Below are positions 6,228-12,566 of a stretch of DNA of 12,566 nucleotides, piece after piece. Origin of the DNA: an uncultured Lachnospiraceae bacterium (lineage in GTDB: Bacteria; Bacillota; Clostridia; Lachnospirales; Lachnospiraceae); contig CATLGN010000024.1 of assembly GCA_949935685.1 (NCBI GenBank), positions 1 through 12,566 on the forward strand, given 5' to 3'. A program made the translations under genes and the position numbers. Position 1 is the stretch's first letter, and each line of letters begins with the position of its first letter. Under the pieces are notes generated by a model. That model saw nothing but the letters and a program-made list of their open reading frames with translations. It did not search any database and had not been told where the DNA came from.

Positions 6228-7895
6228 ATGACGCTGGACGATTTGGGAATGCTGTTTCAGTTTATCGGCGGGCTCGGGCTGTTTTTATACGGTATGCATA
6301 TTATGGCGGACGGCCTGCAGAAATCTGCCGGAGACAGGGTAAAATCCCTGATGGGATTTCTGACGAGAAACCGGTTGGTGGCAGTGGCTGTCGGAGCGGG
6401 CATCACCGCTCTGATTCAGAGCAGTTCCGCGACGACCGTTATGGTGGTAGGCTTTGTCAACGCGGGGATGCTCTCGCTGACACAGGCTGTCGGCGTTATC
6501 ATGGGCGCCAATATCGGGACAACCATTACCGCCTGGATTGTTTCCCTGAGCGAATGGGGCAGTCTGCTGAAACCGGAATTTTTTGCGCCGCTTGTGGTGG
6601 GAGCGGGCGCTTTCCTGCTGCTGTTTGCCGGAAATGAGAGAAGGAAAAAGGCGGGGGAGATTATGACGGGTTTTGGCATCCTTTTTATCGGACTGAGTTT
6701 TATGTCCGATGCCATAACGCCGTACAGAGATGCCCCGATCTTTTCGGATGCTTTCCGCGTACTGGGGGGAAATCCGCTGCTGGCGGTTTTGACCGGCGCT
6801 GTCGTGACGGCGATTATTCAGAGTTCGTCGGCATCGGTGGGTATTTTGCAGACGCTGGCGATGAACGGCGTGGTAAACTGGCAGTCGGCGGTTTTTATTA
6901 TGCTCGGACAGAATATCGGGACGTGCGTGACGGCCATTTTATCCGGTGCAGGCGCGGGGAAGAATGCAAAACGCGCTTCTGTGATTCATCTTCTTTTTAA
7001 TGTAATCGGCAGTCTTTGGTTCGGCGTTGTCATGTTTGCTTTTTTCCGGATTCGGGCGGATATGGCGGTGCGGGCGATCGGGAGTGTGGAGATTTCACTC
7101 TTCCATACATTTTTTAACATTGTCAATACGCTGGTCATGTTTCCTTTTGCAAACGGGCTTGTGCGGATTGCCGAGATCATGATCGCGGACGACGGCCGGG
7201 GCGAAACGGATGAAAACGGCATTGTGGGTCAGATGGGGCGGAAACTTGACCGGCGAATTTTAAACAATCCCACGCTGGCGATTGAGACTGCGGTCGCAGA
7301 GGCGGTCGGTATCGGTATTCTGGCGCGGGACAATATGAAAACGGCGATGGGGGCGCTGCTGGAAAATGACAAGGAGCAAATCCGGCAGGTATTGCAGATG
7401 GAGGAAAATATCAACCGGCTGGTGACGATGCTGACTTCGTTTCTCGTGGAGGTGGATAATCTGTCTCTGACGGAGGCGCAGCACCGGATGATAAAAAATC
7501 TGTTTTATACGATCAGCGATATGGAGCGGATCGGGGATCACAGTGAAAACATTGCGGAGCTGGCGGAAGCAAAGCGGAAGGACAAAATCCGGTTTTCCGA
7601 CAGGGGGCAGAAGGACATGGAAAAAATGTATGATATAACACTGCATACGCTGGAAGCCGCGCTTGAGGCAAGAGAGCTGGGCAGCGCGGAAGCGGTCAGA
7701 CGGACGGAAAACACGGAGAAAATGGTCGATAAACTGGAACGGGAACTGCGGGATAAGCATATCCAGCGCCTTTCCAAAGGAAAATGCAGTCCCGAGAGCG
7801 GCATTATTTTTCTCGATGTGCTGAGCAATCTGGAGCGCATTGCAGACCACGCGGACAATATCGCGGGCTATGTTGCCGCGGAGCGGCGGGGCTGA
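6228..7895 (+). CDS. Na/Pi cotransporter family protein with PhoU-like C-terminal domain
   Basis: A 555-residue protein of the NptA/YjbB (SLC34-like) family, which couples inorganic phosphate movement to Na+. The membrane half (about 8-320) has the two inverted repeats expected of the family: QSSSATT (64-70) with GANIGTT (93-99), and QSSSAS (198-203) with GQNIGT (227-232). The cytosolic half (about 345-550) is a helical PhoU-like domain with two copies of its metal-binding signature, DMERIGDHSENI (431-442) and LERIADHADNI (535-545). PhoU domains usually tie transport to phosphate signalling. The ATG start has GGGGAGAG about 5 nt upstream. The leader from the -10 is roughly 100 nt, with a small palindrome (TCTCCC-G-GGGAGA, 6210-6222) over the ribosome binding site. 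No U-tract terminator follows the stop; instead the long hairpin begins 35 nt later. Confidence 0.95.
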   Translation: MTLDDLGMLFQFIGGLGLFLYGMHIMADGLQKSAGDRVKSLMGFLTRNRLVAVAVGAGITALIQSSSATTVMVVGFVNAGMLSLTQAVGVIMGANIGTTITAWIVSLSEWGSLLKPEFFAPLVVGAGAFLLLFAGNERRKKAGEIMTGFGILFIGLSFMSDAITPYRDAPIFSDAFRVLGGNPLLAVLTGAVVTAIIQSSSASVGILQTLAMNGVVNWQSAVFIMLGQNIGTCVTAILSGAGAGKNAKRASVIHLLFNVIGSLWFGVVMFAFFRIRADMAVRAIGSVEISLFHTFFNIVNTLVMFPFANGLVRIAEIMIADDGRGETDENGIVGQMGRKLDRRILNNPTLAIETAVAEAVGIGILARDNMKTAMGALLENDKEQIRQVLQMEENINRLVTMLTSFLVEVDNLSLTEAQHRMIKNLFYTISDMERIGDHSENIAELAEAKRKDKIRFSDRGQKDMEKMYDITLHTLEAALEARELGSAEAVRRTENTEKMVDKLERELRDKHIQRLSKGKCSPESGIIFLDVLSNLERIADHADNIAGYVAAERRG

Positions 7896-7930
7896 ATGGA
7901 CGGCATTGTGAACGTTTCATGAACTGAGAT

Positions 7931-8231
7931 GGACAGAAACGGAAAAGCACTGTAGTGCACTATGCTTCCGACAGAAGCGTACATCCCGTCGGTGCGCCTT
8001 GCGGAGGGTATTAGCGGTTCTTGGCGGTGCGCCACAGCCTGCAATTTCCGGACACGGATGTCCGGAAAAGGCCGACTTGCGCCCGGACGGCGCATAGAGG
8101 TCGATTGCACACCGGCCTGCATCTGCTGTCGCAACGCTTAGAACCGCTTATGCCCGCAGACCGGTGTATCGACGGGATGTACGCCTCTGTCGGAACGCCA
8201 CGATCCTGTCACGGCTTTTCCGTTTCTGTTC
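7931..8231 (+). repeat. ~300-nt long imperfect inverted repeat; candidate structured RNA or palindromic element
   Basis: Almost all of the 465-nt gap between the phosphate transporter and the next gene is one giant hairpin. Outer stem: 7931-7948 with 8214-8231 (18 pairs, 16 of them a perfect run). After an internal loop of 17 and 18 nt, the middle stem is 7966-7991 with 8170-8195 (25 of 26 pairs). It runs straight on without any indel into an inner stem, 7992-8031 with 8130-8169 (27 Watson-Crick, 5 G.U, 8 mismatches). The apex holds short helices (8034-8038/8125-8129 and 8040-8043/8118-8121), a perfect 10-bp hairpin with a CGGA loop (8045-8068) and a second hairpin (8078-8094). The element is GC-rich and lacks a ribosome binding site and a good U-tract. 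No clear target-site duplication flanks it. It could be a structured non-coding RNA, a 3' UTR structure of the transporter mRNA or a MITE-like palindrome. The pairing is certain; the function is unknown. Confidence 0.8.
8045..8068 (+). repeat. Perfect apical hairpin inside the long inverted repeat
   Basis: TTTCCGGACA (8045-8054) pairs perfectly with TGTCCGGAAA (8059-8068) around a CGGA tetraloop, forming one of two hairpins at the top of the long stem. The second is TGCGCC/GGCGCA (8078-8083 with 8089-8094). Confidence 0.8.
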
Positions 8232-8258
8232 TGGTCGTGCCGTGATGCCGCCCCTTTC

Positions 8259-8287
8259 TTGACAATCCCGGTGTACTTTGCTATACT
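8259..8287 (+). promoter_or_regulatory. Promoter of the Lys/Ala-rich protein gene
   Basis: TTGACA (8259-8264), a 17-bp spacer and TATACT (8282-8287) form a near-consensus sigma-A promoter starting 28 nt after the long inverted repeat. The leader to the ATG at 8361 is about 67 nt. Confidence 0.8.
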
Positions 8288-8360
8288 GCTCTAAGCATCT
8301 GGGTATTACATAATAGGAGCTGTAAATCAACAGAGGGAACAAATCCCGGAGGAGATAGTT

Positions 8361-8777
8361 ATGAAAGAGACAAAGAAAACAACGAAAACGTCCGCAAAAG
8401 CGAAAAGCGAGCCTGTCAGGGAAACGGTGAAAGCGGAGGCGACAAAAGTGGAAAACGCTGTTAAGAGTGCAGCCGAAAAGGCAAAGCCGGCAGTGAAAGC
8501 GGCAGCGGAAAAAGCAAAACCGGTCGTTAAGGCGGCAAAAGAGAAGGTGGAAAAGGCGGTTTCGACCAAGAAAAACACAGCGGAGAAGATTACAGTACAG
8601 TTCAGCGGTAAGTCGTATTCCACCGATGATCTTGTGAAAATTGCCAAAGATGTGTGGAAATACGATTTGGAAAGAGATGAAAACGATTTTAAATCCGTAG
8701 AATTGTTTGTGAAGCCGGAAGAAAGCATGGTTTATTATGTGATTAACGAAGATGTGCTTGGAAGCTTTGCCATCTGA
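8361..8777 (+). CDS. Small Lys/Ala-rich protein with conserved C-terminal domain, function unknown
   Basis: A 138-residue protein in two parts. Residues 1-76 are almost wholly Lys, Ala, Glu, Val and Pro, with a repeating 11-residue unit AAEKAKPAVKA / AAEKAKPVVKA (38-59) that predicts a charged amphipathic helix, as in histone-H1-like or LEA-like tails. Residues 77-138 form a compact acidic alpha/beta domain (ITVQFSGKSYSTDDLVKIAK, then a helix, then VELFVKP and MVYYVINEDV strands). The C-terminal part resembles a small domain of unknown function seen in Lachnospiraceae, from memory DUF6465; this was not verified. No signal peptide is seen, so it is likely cytosolic. A strong GGAGGAGA site and promoter precede it, and a terminator follows. 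DNA binding through the basic tail is possible but unsupported by any direct evidence. Confidence 0.85.
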   Translation: MKETKKTTKTSAKAKSEPVRETVKAEATKVENAVKSAAEKAKPAVKAAAEKAKPVVKAAKEKVEKAVSTKKNTAEKITVQFSGKSYSTDDLVKIAKDVWKYDLERDENDFKSVELFVKPEESMVYYVINEDVLGSFAI

Positions 8778-8792
8778 TATACAGACAGAGAT

Positions 8793-8843
8793 AAAAAAGA
8801 CGCTGTACGATACCGGAGAGCCGGTTTCGCACAACGTTTTTTT
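8793..8843 (+). terminator. Probably bidirectional terminator between convergent genes
   Basis: A 13-pair stem with two mismatches (8804-8816 with 8821-8833) around an AGAG loop is followed by ACG and seven T (8837-8843), which ends the plus-strand gene. On the other side the A-run 8793-8798 gives a U-run shortly after the same stem for transcripts of the minus-strand gene ending at 8866, so one hairpin can serve both. Confidence 0.78.
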
Positions 8844-8865
8844 CATTTTGCAGGAAAATTCATTG

Positions 8866-10245
8866 TCAGCTCAAATCGAGCTTTTCCGCCGTATATTCTT
8901 CATGGTAAGAATCTGTCACCAGATCTTTGATATGTGAAGTGCGATAGGAGGCGGCGATAATCTTGCCGGAATCCAGAGCGAGATCGTATGTTCCGTCAGC
9001 CCTTTGCACGAGATTACGGAACTGTACCACAACCTTTGCATCACAGCCCACGCCGTCCGCCTGCGACAGTCTGACGGTATAGACCAGTTTGACGTCGTTG
9101 TTGTGCGACTGGGTTTCAAAGTATTCCGGTTTGAGCACGTTCAGATAAGCCGAGAGGAGGCGCGGGTTACTCCATACAAAGGTATTTTTTCCGTTGACCC
9201 AGATCGGCATCAGGTTTGCCTCGCTGAAAATGCGGAGCCCATACTCGTTGGCGTCTCCAAACAGGGAGGAAGCCGTTTCGTTTAAGGTATGGATCATATC
9301 CGTGGTAAGCTCGGATGCGTCGCGCAGATAGCGGTCGGTATTCTCCACGGTAAATGCCCGGCAGCATTCTTCCTCTGAAAGTGAGACGGCATATTCATGC
9401 GCGATGGCATCTTCCTCGGAATAAGCAGCCCTGATCTGAACGGTATCCCCGGTATCGTAAAATGTTTTTGGCTCTGTTATTTCATAGCTGACAGTCTGTA
9501 AAAACGGGTCGGTACTTTCATTGGTAACAGTCAGGGAGAGCTCCGGCGCCACGCCTTCATAATGAATATGGACGCCGCTGAAAATATCGTCGGCCGTCAG
9601 TTCTTTTCCTTCCGGGAGTCCGTTGACCTCGATCTGAAAGCTGTCTTCCTGAATGCGAAGCTTTTGCTGCTTTGCCTGTTCCTCGTCGTAAATGATACGG
9701 ACATCGAGATGATCGCCGTTTCTCAGGCTGCCGTTTTCGGAGAGCAGATTAATCTGCGCATCTTCCCAGAACGTCTCATATTCTTCGGTTTCCCGGATGG
9801 AGAGAGAAGCGGTTCCTTTTGTGTCGTAGCCGGAATAGGTGACTGCCACATATTCCTCCGGGTTCAGTTTGTCAAAACTGAAATACCAGGCTCCCAAACC
9901 GAGAACGGCGAGCAGGAAGACGGCGGCTGTCGGCAAAAAGAATTTCAGGAACCCGTTTTGTCTGCCGCGTCTTTGCCGTTTGCGTGCCCTGCGGGCGGCG
10001 TTATAGGCTTTGCGGGTGCCGGCAGAGACTTTGCGCGGCGCGGTACGGGTGCGTCTGCGTTTGGCGGCGCTTGTTTTGTGTGCCGTTTCGGGAAACGGTT
10101 TTCGGCCGGATTTATTTGTGCCGCGGCCGGGTTTCCGTCTGCCGGCCTGATTTGTTATGGACTTATGCGCCGGCTTGACTTTATCTTTTTTTCTGCTGTT
10201 TTGTGTGCAGACTTTTGGCGTTTTGCGCTTTGTACTTGCTTTCAT
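8866..10245 (-). CDS. Single-pass membrane protein with polybasic N-terminal tail and repeated extracytoplasmic domains
   Basis: A 459-residue protein with no assignable function. Residues 1-98 are extremely basic (36 Lys/Arg in the first 100, almost no acidic residues) and probably disordered in the cytosol. Residues 99-121 form one transmembrane helix. Residues 125-459 are outside the membrane. Two similar beta modules are visible: NGDHLDVRIIYDEEQAK through LPEGKELTADDI (178-221), and TGDTVQIRAAYSEEDA through LRDASELTTDMI (265-318), each preceded by a Val/Thr-rich strand region. A separate C-terminal domain (about 320-459) follows. This resembles clostridial envelope proteins in which a zinc ribbon, a TM helix and Ig-like repeats are combined (TcaA-like), but here a basic tail replaces the zinc ribbon. 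The start is supported by GAAGGA on the minus strand upstream of the ATG. No confident promoter was found. The neighbours are convergent and divergent, so it is probably monocistronic. Confidence 0.85.
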   Translation of the reverse strand: MKASTKRKTPKVCTQNSRKKDKVKPAHKSITNQAGRRKPGRGTNKSGRKPFPETAHKTSAAKRRRTRTAPRKVSAGTRKAYNAARRARKRQRRGRQNGFLKFFLPTAAVFLLAVLGLGAWYFSFDKLNPEEYVAVTYSGYDTKGTASLSIRETEEYETFWEDAQINLLSENGSLRNGDHLDVRIIYDEEQAKQQKLRIQEDSFQIEVNGLPEGKELTADDIFSGVHIHYEGVAPELSLTVTNESTDPFLQTVSYEITEPKTFYDTGDTVQIRAAYSEEDAIAHEYAVSLSEEECCRAFTVENTDRYLRDASELTTDMIHTLNETASSLFGDANEYGLRIFSEANLMPIWVNGKNTFVWSNPRLLSAYLNVLKPEYFETQSHNNDVKLVYTVRLSQADGVGCDAKVVVQFRNLVQRADGTYDLALDSGKIIAASYRTSHIKDLVTDSYHEEYTAEKLDLS

Positions 10246-10393
10246 AGTAATACAATCCTTCTATATATAGTAACCTGCGGGAAACCGTGCAAAAATAAGT
10301 ATATGGTTTCTGACATTATTTTGCAATTACTTTTTAATTTTTTCTTAAAAAATTTATTTAGAATATTTTTATAAATTATTTTTGGAAAAAGAA
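10246..10393. other. AT-rich divergent intergenic region
   Basis: This spacer separates the minus-strand membrane-protein gene from the heat-shock promoter. Bases 10300-10393 are very AT-rich and contain A/T tracts that could act as an UP element for the hrcA promoter. A minus-strand TTGCAC (10287-10292) with TATATA (10264-10269) has a 17-bp gap, but it would start transcription within or past the ribosome binding site, so it is not called. No other gene or repeat was seen. Confidence 0.5.
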
Positions 10394-10422
10394 TTGACAA
10401 TAAATAGGGTAAGTGCTATTTT
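10394..10422 (+). promoter_or_regulatory. Heat-shock operon promoter
   Basis: TTGACA (10394-10399), a 17-bp spacer and TATTTT (10417-10422) preceded by TGC (extended -10) form a sigma-A-type promoter. The CIRCE operator starts 14 bp after the -10, in the early transcribed region, the usual arrangement for HrcA repression. Confidence 0.85.
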
Positions 10423-10436
10423 AGGTACAGAAGATG

Positions 10437-10463
10437 TTAGCACTCATAACGGACGAGTGCTAA
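10437..10463 (+). promoter_or_regulatory. CIRCE operator (HrcA binding site)
   Basis: TTAGCACTC (10437-10445), 9 nt, then GAGTGCTAA (10455-10463) matches the CIRCE consensus exactly. HrcA binds it as a dimer and represses the operon; GroE-dependent HrcA activity releases it on heat stress (established for Firmicutes). The operon encodes HrcA itself, so the circuit is autoregulated. Confidence 0.98.
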
Positions 10464-10484
10464 TAGCGAAAGGGAGTGATGGGG

Positions 10485-11513
10485 TTGCAGCTGGATGAGA
10501 GAAAATTGAAAATATTGCAGGCCATCATTCATAATTATCTGGAAACGGGCGAACCGGTAGGCAGCCGGACGATTTCCAAATATACCGATCTTCATTTGAG
10601 TTCCGCCACGATTCGCAATGAGATGGCGGATTTGGAGGAACTGGGTTATATCCTGCAGCCGCATACATCCGCAGGCAGGATTCCCTCCGATAAGGGATAC
10701 CGTCTGTATGTGGATAATATGATGCGGGAGAAGGAAAAAGAGGTAGACGAGATCAAGGAGATGCTGCTGGAGCGGGAAGACAGGATGGAGCAGCTTTTGA
10801 AACAGGTGGCAAAACTGCTGGCTGTCAGCACCAATTATGCGACCATGATTTCCGCACCGCAGACCAGGAAGAACAAACTGAAGTTTATCCAGCTTTCCAA
10901 GATGGACGCCCATCAGCTTCTGGCGGTCATTGTAATTGAAGGCAATGTGATCAAAAACAATATGCTGCGAATGGAAGAAGAACTGGATGACGAAACGATT
11001 TTAAAGTTGAATATCCTTCTGAATACGCATTTAAACGGATTGTCAGCGGAAGAAATCAATCTGAACATGATCTCCGCGATGAAACGGCAGGCCGGGATAC
11101 ACAGCGATATTGTGAGTGAAGTGATCGACGCGGTGGCGGATGCGATCAGAGCGGATGAGGATTTGGAGATTTATACGAGCGGCACGAATAATATTTTCCG
11201 CTATCCGGAACTGGCAGATAACCGGAAGGCAAGCGAACTGATCAATACGTTTGAAGAAAAACAGATGTTGACGGAACTTGTGAGAGACACCCTTGCGGAT
11301 GAAAGCAATACGGGGATACAGGTTTATATCGGGGAAGAAACGCCGATCAGGACGATGAAGGACTGCAGTATTGTCACCGCTACGTATGAATTGGAAGAAG
11401 GAATGCGGGGAACGATTGGTATTATAGGGCCGACCCGTATGGATTACGACAAAGTGGTGGATACGCTGAAAACGCTGATGCATCAGCTTGATATTTTATA
11501 TAAGAAGCAGTGA
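10485..11513 (+). CDS. hrcA: Heat-inducible transcription repressor HrcA
   Basis: The HrcA repressor, 342 residues from the start chosen here. The N-terminal winged helix-turn-helix (about 1-80) contains the signature stretch GEPVGSRTISKYTDL (22-36), SSATIRNEMADLEELG (39-54) and TSAGRIPSDKGYR (61-73). The rest is the GAF-like dimerisation domain with the inserted segment typical of the family. Start: in-frame GTG 10476, ATG 10479 and TTG 10485 are all possible. TTG is preferred because AGGGAG (10471-10476) then lies 8 nt upstream and the protein begins MQLDERKLKIL as in related HrcA; from ATG the ribosome binding site would be only 2 nt away. First gene of hrcA-grpE-dnaK, 31 nt before grpE, repressed through the CIRCE just upstream. 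Confidence 0.97.
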   Translation: MQLDERKLKILQAIIHNYLETGEPVGSRTISKYTDLHLSSATIRNEMADLEELGYILQPHTSAGRIPSDKGYRLYVDNMMREKEKEVDEIKEMLLEREDRMEQLLKQVAKLLAVSTNYATMISAPQTRKNKLKFIQLSKMDAHQLLAVIVIEGNVIKNNMLRMEEELDDETILKLNILLNTHLNGLSAEEINLNMISAMKRQAGIHSDIVSEVIDAVADAIRADEDLEIYTSGTNNIFRYPELADNRKASELINTFEEKQMLTELVRDTLADESNTGIQVYIGEETPIRTMKDCSIVTATYELEEGMRGTIGIIGPTRMDYDKVVDTLKTLMHQLDILYKKQ

Positions 11514-11544
11514 TCAGAAAAGGAAGCAGGAGGGAAGCAGGGAC

Positions 11545-12192
11545 GTGGCAGAAGAAAAGAGACAGGAACTTGAGCAGGAGCTGAGGCAGGAATCCGGGAG
11601 TACACCGGAGGCAGAGGGCGCCCAAACCGCAGAAACCATAGCAGAGCAGGCGGATTCGGGAGAGGCGGAAAATGCTGCGGGAGACACGGAGCCGGCAAAG
11701 GACGATGCCAGGGCCGCCAGAAAAAAGGCCAAAGCCGAGAAGGCGGAAAAGAAAGATAAATATAAGCAGAAGATCGAAGAACTGGAAGACCGGGTAAAAC
11801 GGCAGATGGCGGAATTTGAAAACTTTCGCAAACGGACGGACCGGGAAAAAACACAGATGTTTGAGACCGGAGCCAGAAGTGTGATTGAAAAAATCCTTCC
11901 TGTTGTGGATAATTTTGAACGGGGGCTGCTGGCAGCCGGACCGGAAGGCGAAAGCGATGCCTTTATGGAAGGTATGCATATGGTATACAAACAGTTGATG
12001 ACCGAATTGGAAAATATCGGGGTAAAACCGATTGAAGCGATTGGCACGGAATTTAATCCTGATTTCCACAATGCGGTGATGCAGGTGGAGAGTGAGGAAT
12101 ACGAATCCGGGATTGTGGCACAGGAATTGCAGAAAGGCTATCTGTATCATGACACTGTTGTAAGACACAGTATGGTAGCCGTTGTGCAGTAA
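11545..12192 (+). CDS. grpE: Nucleotide exchange factor GrpE
   Basis: GrpE, 215 residues, the ADP/ATP exchange factor for DnaK. Residues 1-70 are a low-complexity acidic and then Lys/Ala-rich tail. About 71-115 form the long coiled-coil helix (YKQKIEELEDRVKRQMAEFE, then FRKRTDREK). About 116-215 form the four-helix and beta domains, with VVDNFERGLLA (120-130), FMEGMHMVYKQL (140-151), GTEFNPDFHNAV (167-178) and the closing YLYHDTVVRHSMVAVV. The frame is open further upstream into hrcA, but the GTG at 11545 is chosen: AGGAGGG (11528-11534) is 10 nt upstream and the product then starts MAEEK. It lies 31 nt after hrcA and 44 nt before dnaK in one operon. Confidence 0.96.
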   Translation: MAEEKRQELEQELRQESGSTPEAEGAQTAETIAEQADSGEAENAAGDTEPAKDDARAARKKAKAEKAEKKDKYKQKIEELEDRVKRQMAEFENFRKRTDREKTQMFETGARSVIEKILPVVDNFERGLLAAGPEGESDAFMEGMHMVYKQLMTELENIGVKPIEAIGTEFNPDFHNAVMQVESEEYESGIVAQELQKGYLYHDTVVRHSMVAVVQ

Positions 12193-12236
12193 CCAATGGG
12201 TATACAGATATTTTAATTATATAGGAGGGCTTGATT

Positions 12237-12566
12237 ATGAGCAAAATTATAGGGATTGACCTTGGAACAACGAATAGCTGCGTGGCAGTTATGGAAGGCG
12301 GGAAACCGACCGTTATCGCAAATACAGAGGGCGCGAGAACAACACCGTCCGTAGTGGCATTTACGAAAACAGGCGAAAGACTGGTGGGCGAACCGGCGAA
12401 ACGGCAGGCTGTCACCAATGCGGAGAAGACGATTTCTTCTATTAAAAGAGACATGGGCAGCGATCATGGCAGAACGATTGATGATAAGAAATATTCGCCG
12501 CAGCAGATTTCGGCCATGATTTTGCAGAAACTGAAGGCGGATGCGGAAAGCTATCTGGGCGAGAAG
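12237..12566 (+). CDS. dnaK: Molecular chaperone DnaK (3' partial)
   Basis: The first 110 codons of DnaK (Hsp70), cut by the window end. The nucleotide-binding phosphate-1 motif [14 protein letters not shown] (5-18) and the conserved RTTPSVVAF (34-42) and [26 protein letters not shown] region are present. The ATP-driven chaperone works with GrpE and normally DnaJ, whose gene would be expected downstream. AGGAGGG (12223-12229) lies 7 nt before the ATG. No separate promoter or terminator is seen in the 44-nt gap after grpE, so it belongs to the CIRCE-controlled operon. Confidence 0.98.
   Translation, partial: MSKIIGIDLGTTNSCVAVMEGGKPTVIANTEGARTTPSVVAFTKTGERLVGEPAKRQAVTNAEKTISSIKRDMGSDHGRTIDDKKYSPQQISAMILQKLKADAESYLGEK

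Noticed and set aside
7931-8231. The long inverted repeat as an insertion sequence or simple terminator
   Set aside because: There is no transposase frame, no convincing direct repeats just outside the ends (GAACTGAGAT versus TGGTCGTGCC) and no U-tract after the outer stem.
7868-8245. Two opposite-strand reading frames (7868-8134 minus, 8021-8245 plus) that share an EPL-P---R--DGMYASVG-like motif
   Set aside because: The shared motif is produced by the two arms of the inverted repeat being read in matching frames. Neither has a ribosome binding site or domain, and one overlaps the phosphate transporter stop. Treated as shadows of the hairpin.
9562-10374. A 270-codon plus-strand frame antisense to the membrane-protein gene
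   Set aside because: No ribosome binding site or recognisable domain; Gly/Cys/Phe-rich composition arises from the complement of Lys/Arg-rich codons.
10300-10400. AT-rich stretch as a replication origin or phage attachment site
   Set aside because: No DnaA-box cluster, iterons, tRNA end or integrase nearby; more simply an AT-rich promoter upstream region.

Overview
The window is about 12.6 kb of bacterial chromosome, most likely from a Clostridia-class Firmicute of the Lachnospiraceae type. The basis is the style of the protein sequences (HrcA, GrpE, DnaK, a reverse rubrerythrin, clostridial HD-GYP), strong AGGAGG-like ribosome binding sites, sigma-A-type promoters and a CIRCE element in front of an hrcA-grpE-dnaK operon. 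No rRNA, tRNA, CRISPR array, transposase or phage gene was seen.

Layout. (1) 1-473: the 3' part of a GNAT acetyltransferase. It converges on an HD-GYP phosphodiesterase gene (517-1662, minus), and one hairpin with a minus-strand U-tract sits between them. (2) 1722-1786: two back-to-back promoters. One drives the HD-GYP gene, the other a tightly spaced plus-strand operon of PLP aminotransferase, patatin-like phospholipase and undecaprenyl-diphosphatase uppP (1842-4744). (3) 4773-5457: a reverse rubrerythrin gene with a perfect consensus promoter, a perfect 12-bp-arm palindromic operator at the start site (Fur/PerR-like geometry) and a terminator. (4) 5477-6037: a small membrane protein directly behind that terminator, with its own terminator overlapping its last codons. 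(5) 6066-7895: a Na/Pi cotransporter with a PhoU-like tail, preceded by TTTACA repeats in 11-bp register that look like a PHO box. (6) 7896-8258: a gene-free stretch dominated by a ~300-nt long imperfect hairpin, the least explained part of the window. (7) 8259-8843: a strong promoter and a small Lys/Ala-rich protein. Its terminator appears to be shared with a convergent gene (8866-10245, minus) for a single-pass membrane protein with a very basic cytosolic tail. (8) 10394-12566: the CIRCE-controlled hrcA-grpE-dnaK heat-shock operon, with dnaK cut by the window end.

How the parts work together. Most of this is core and stress physiology: c-di-GMP turnover, cell-wall lipid carrier recycling, peroxide/oxygen defence, phosphate uptake and protein folding. 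Three transcription units carry recognisable regulatory DNA: CIRCE/HrcA (classical), the rbr palindrome (probable peroxide or metal sensor) and the PHO-box-like repeats (probable PhoP-type response regulator). The best candidate for something undescribed is the long hairpin at 7931-8231. Its departures from perfect pairing are mostly G.U-compatible on the plus strand (6 G.T against 1 A.C), which favours a folded plus-strand RNA over a decaying DNA palindrome. Copy number and conservation could not be checked here.
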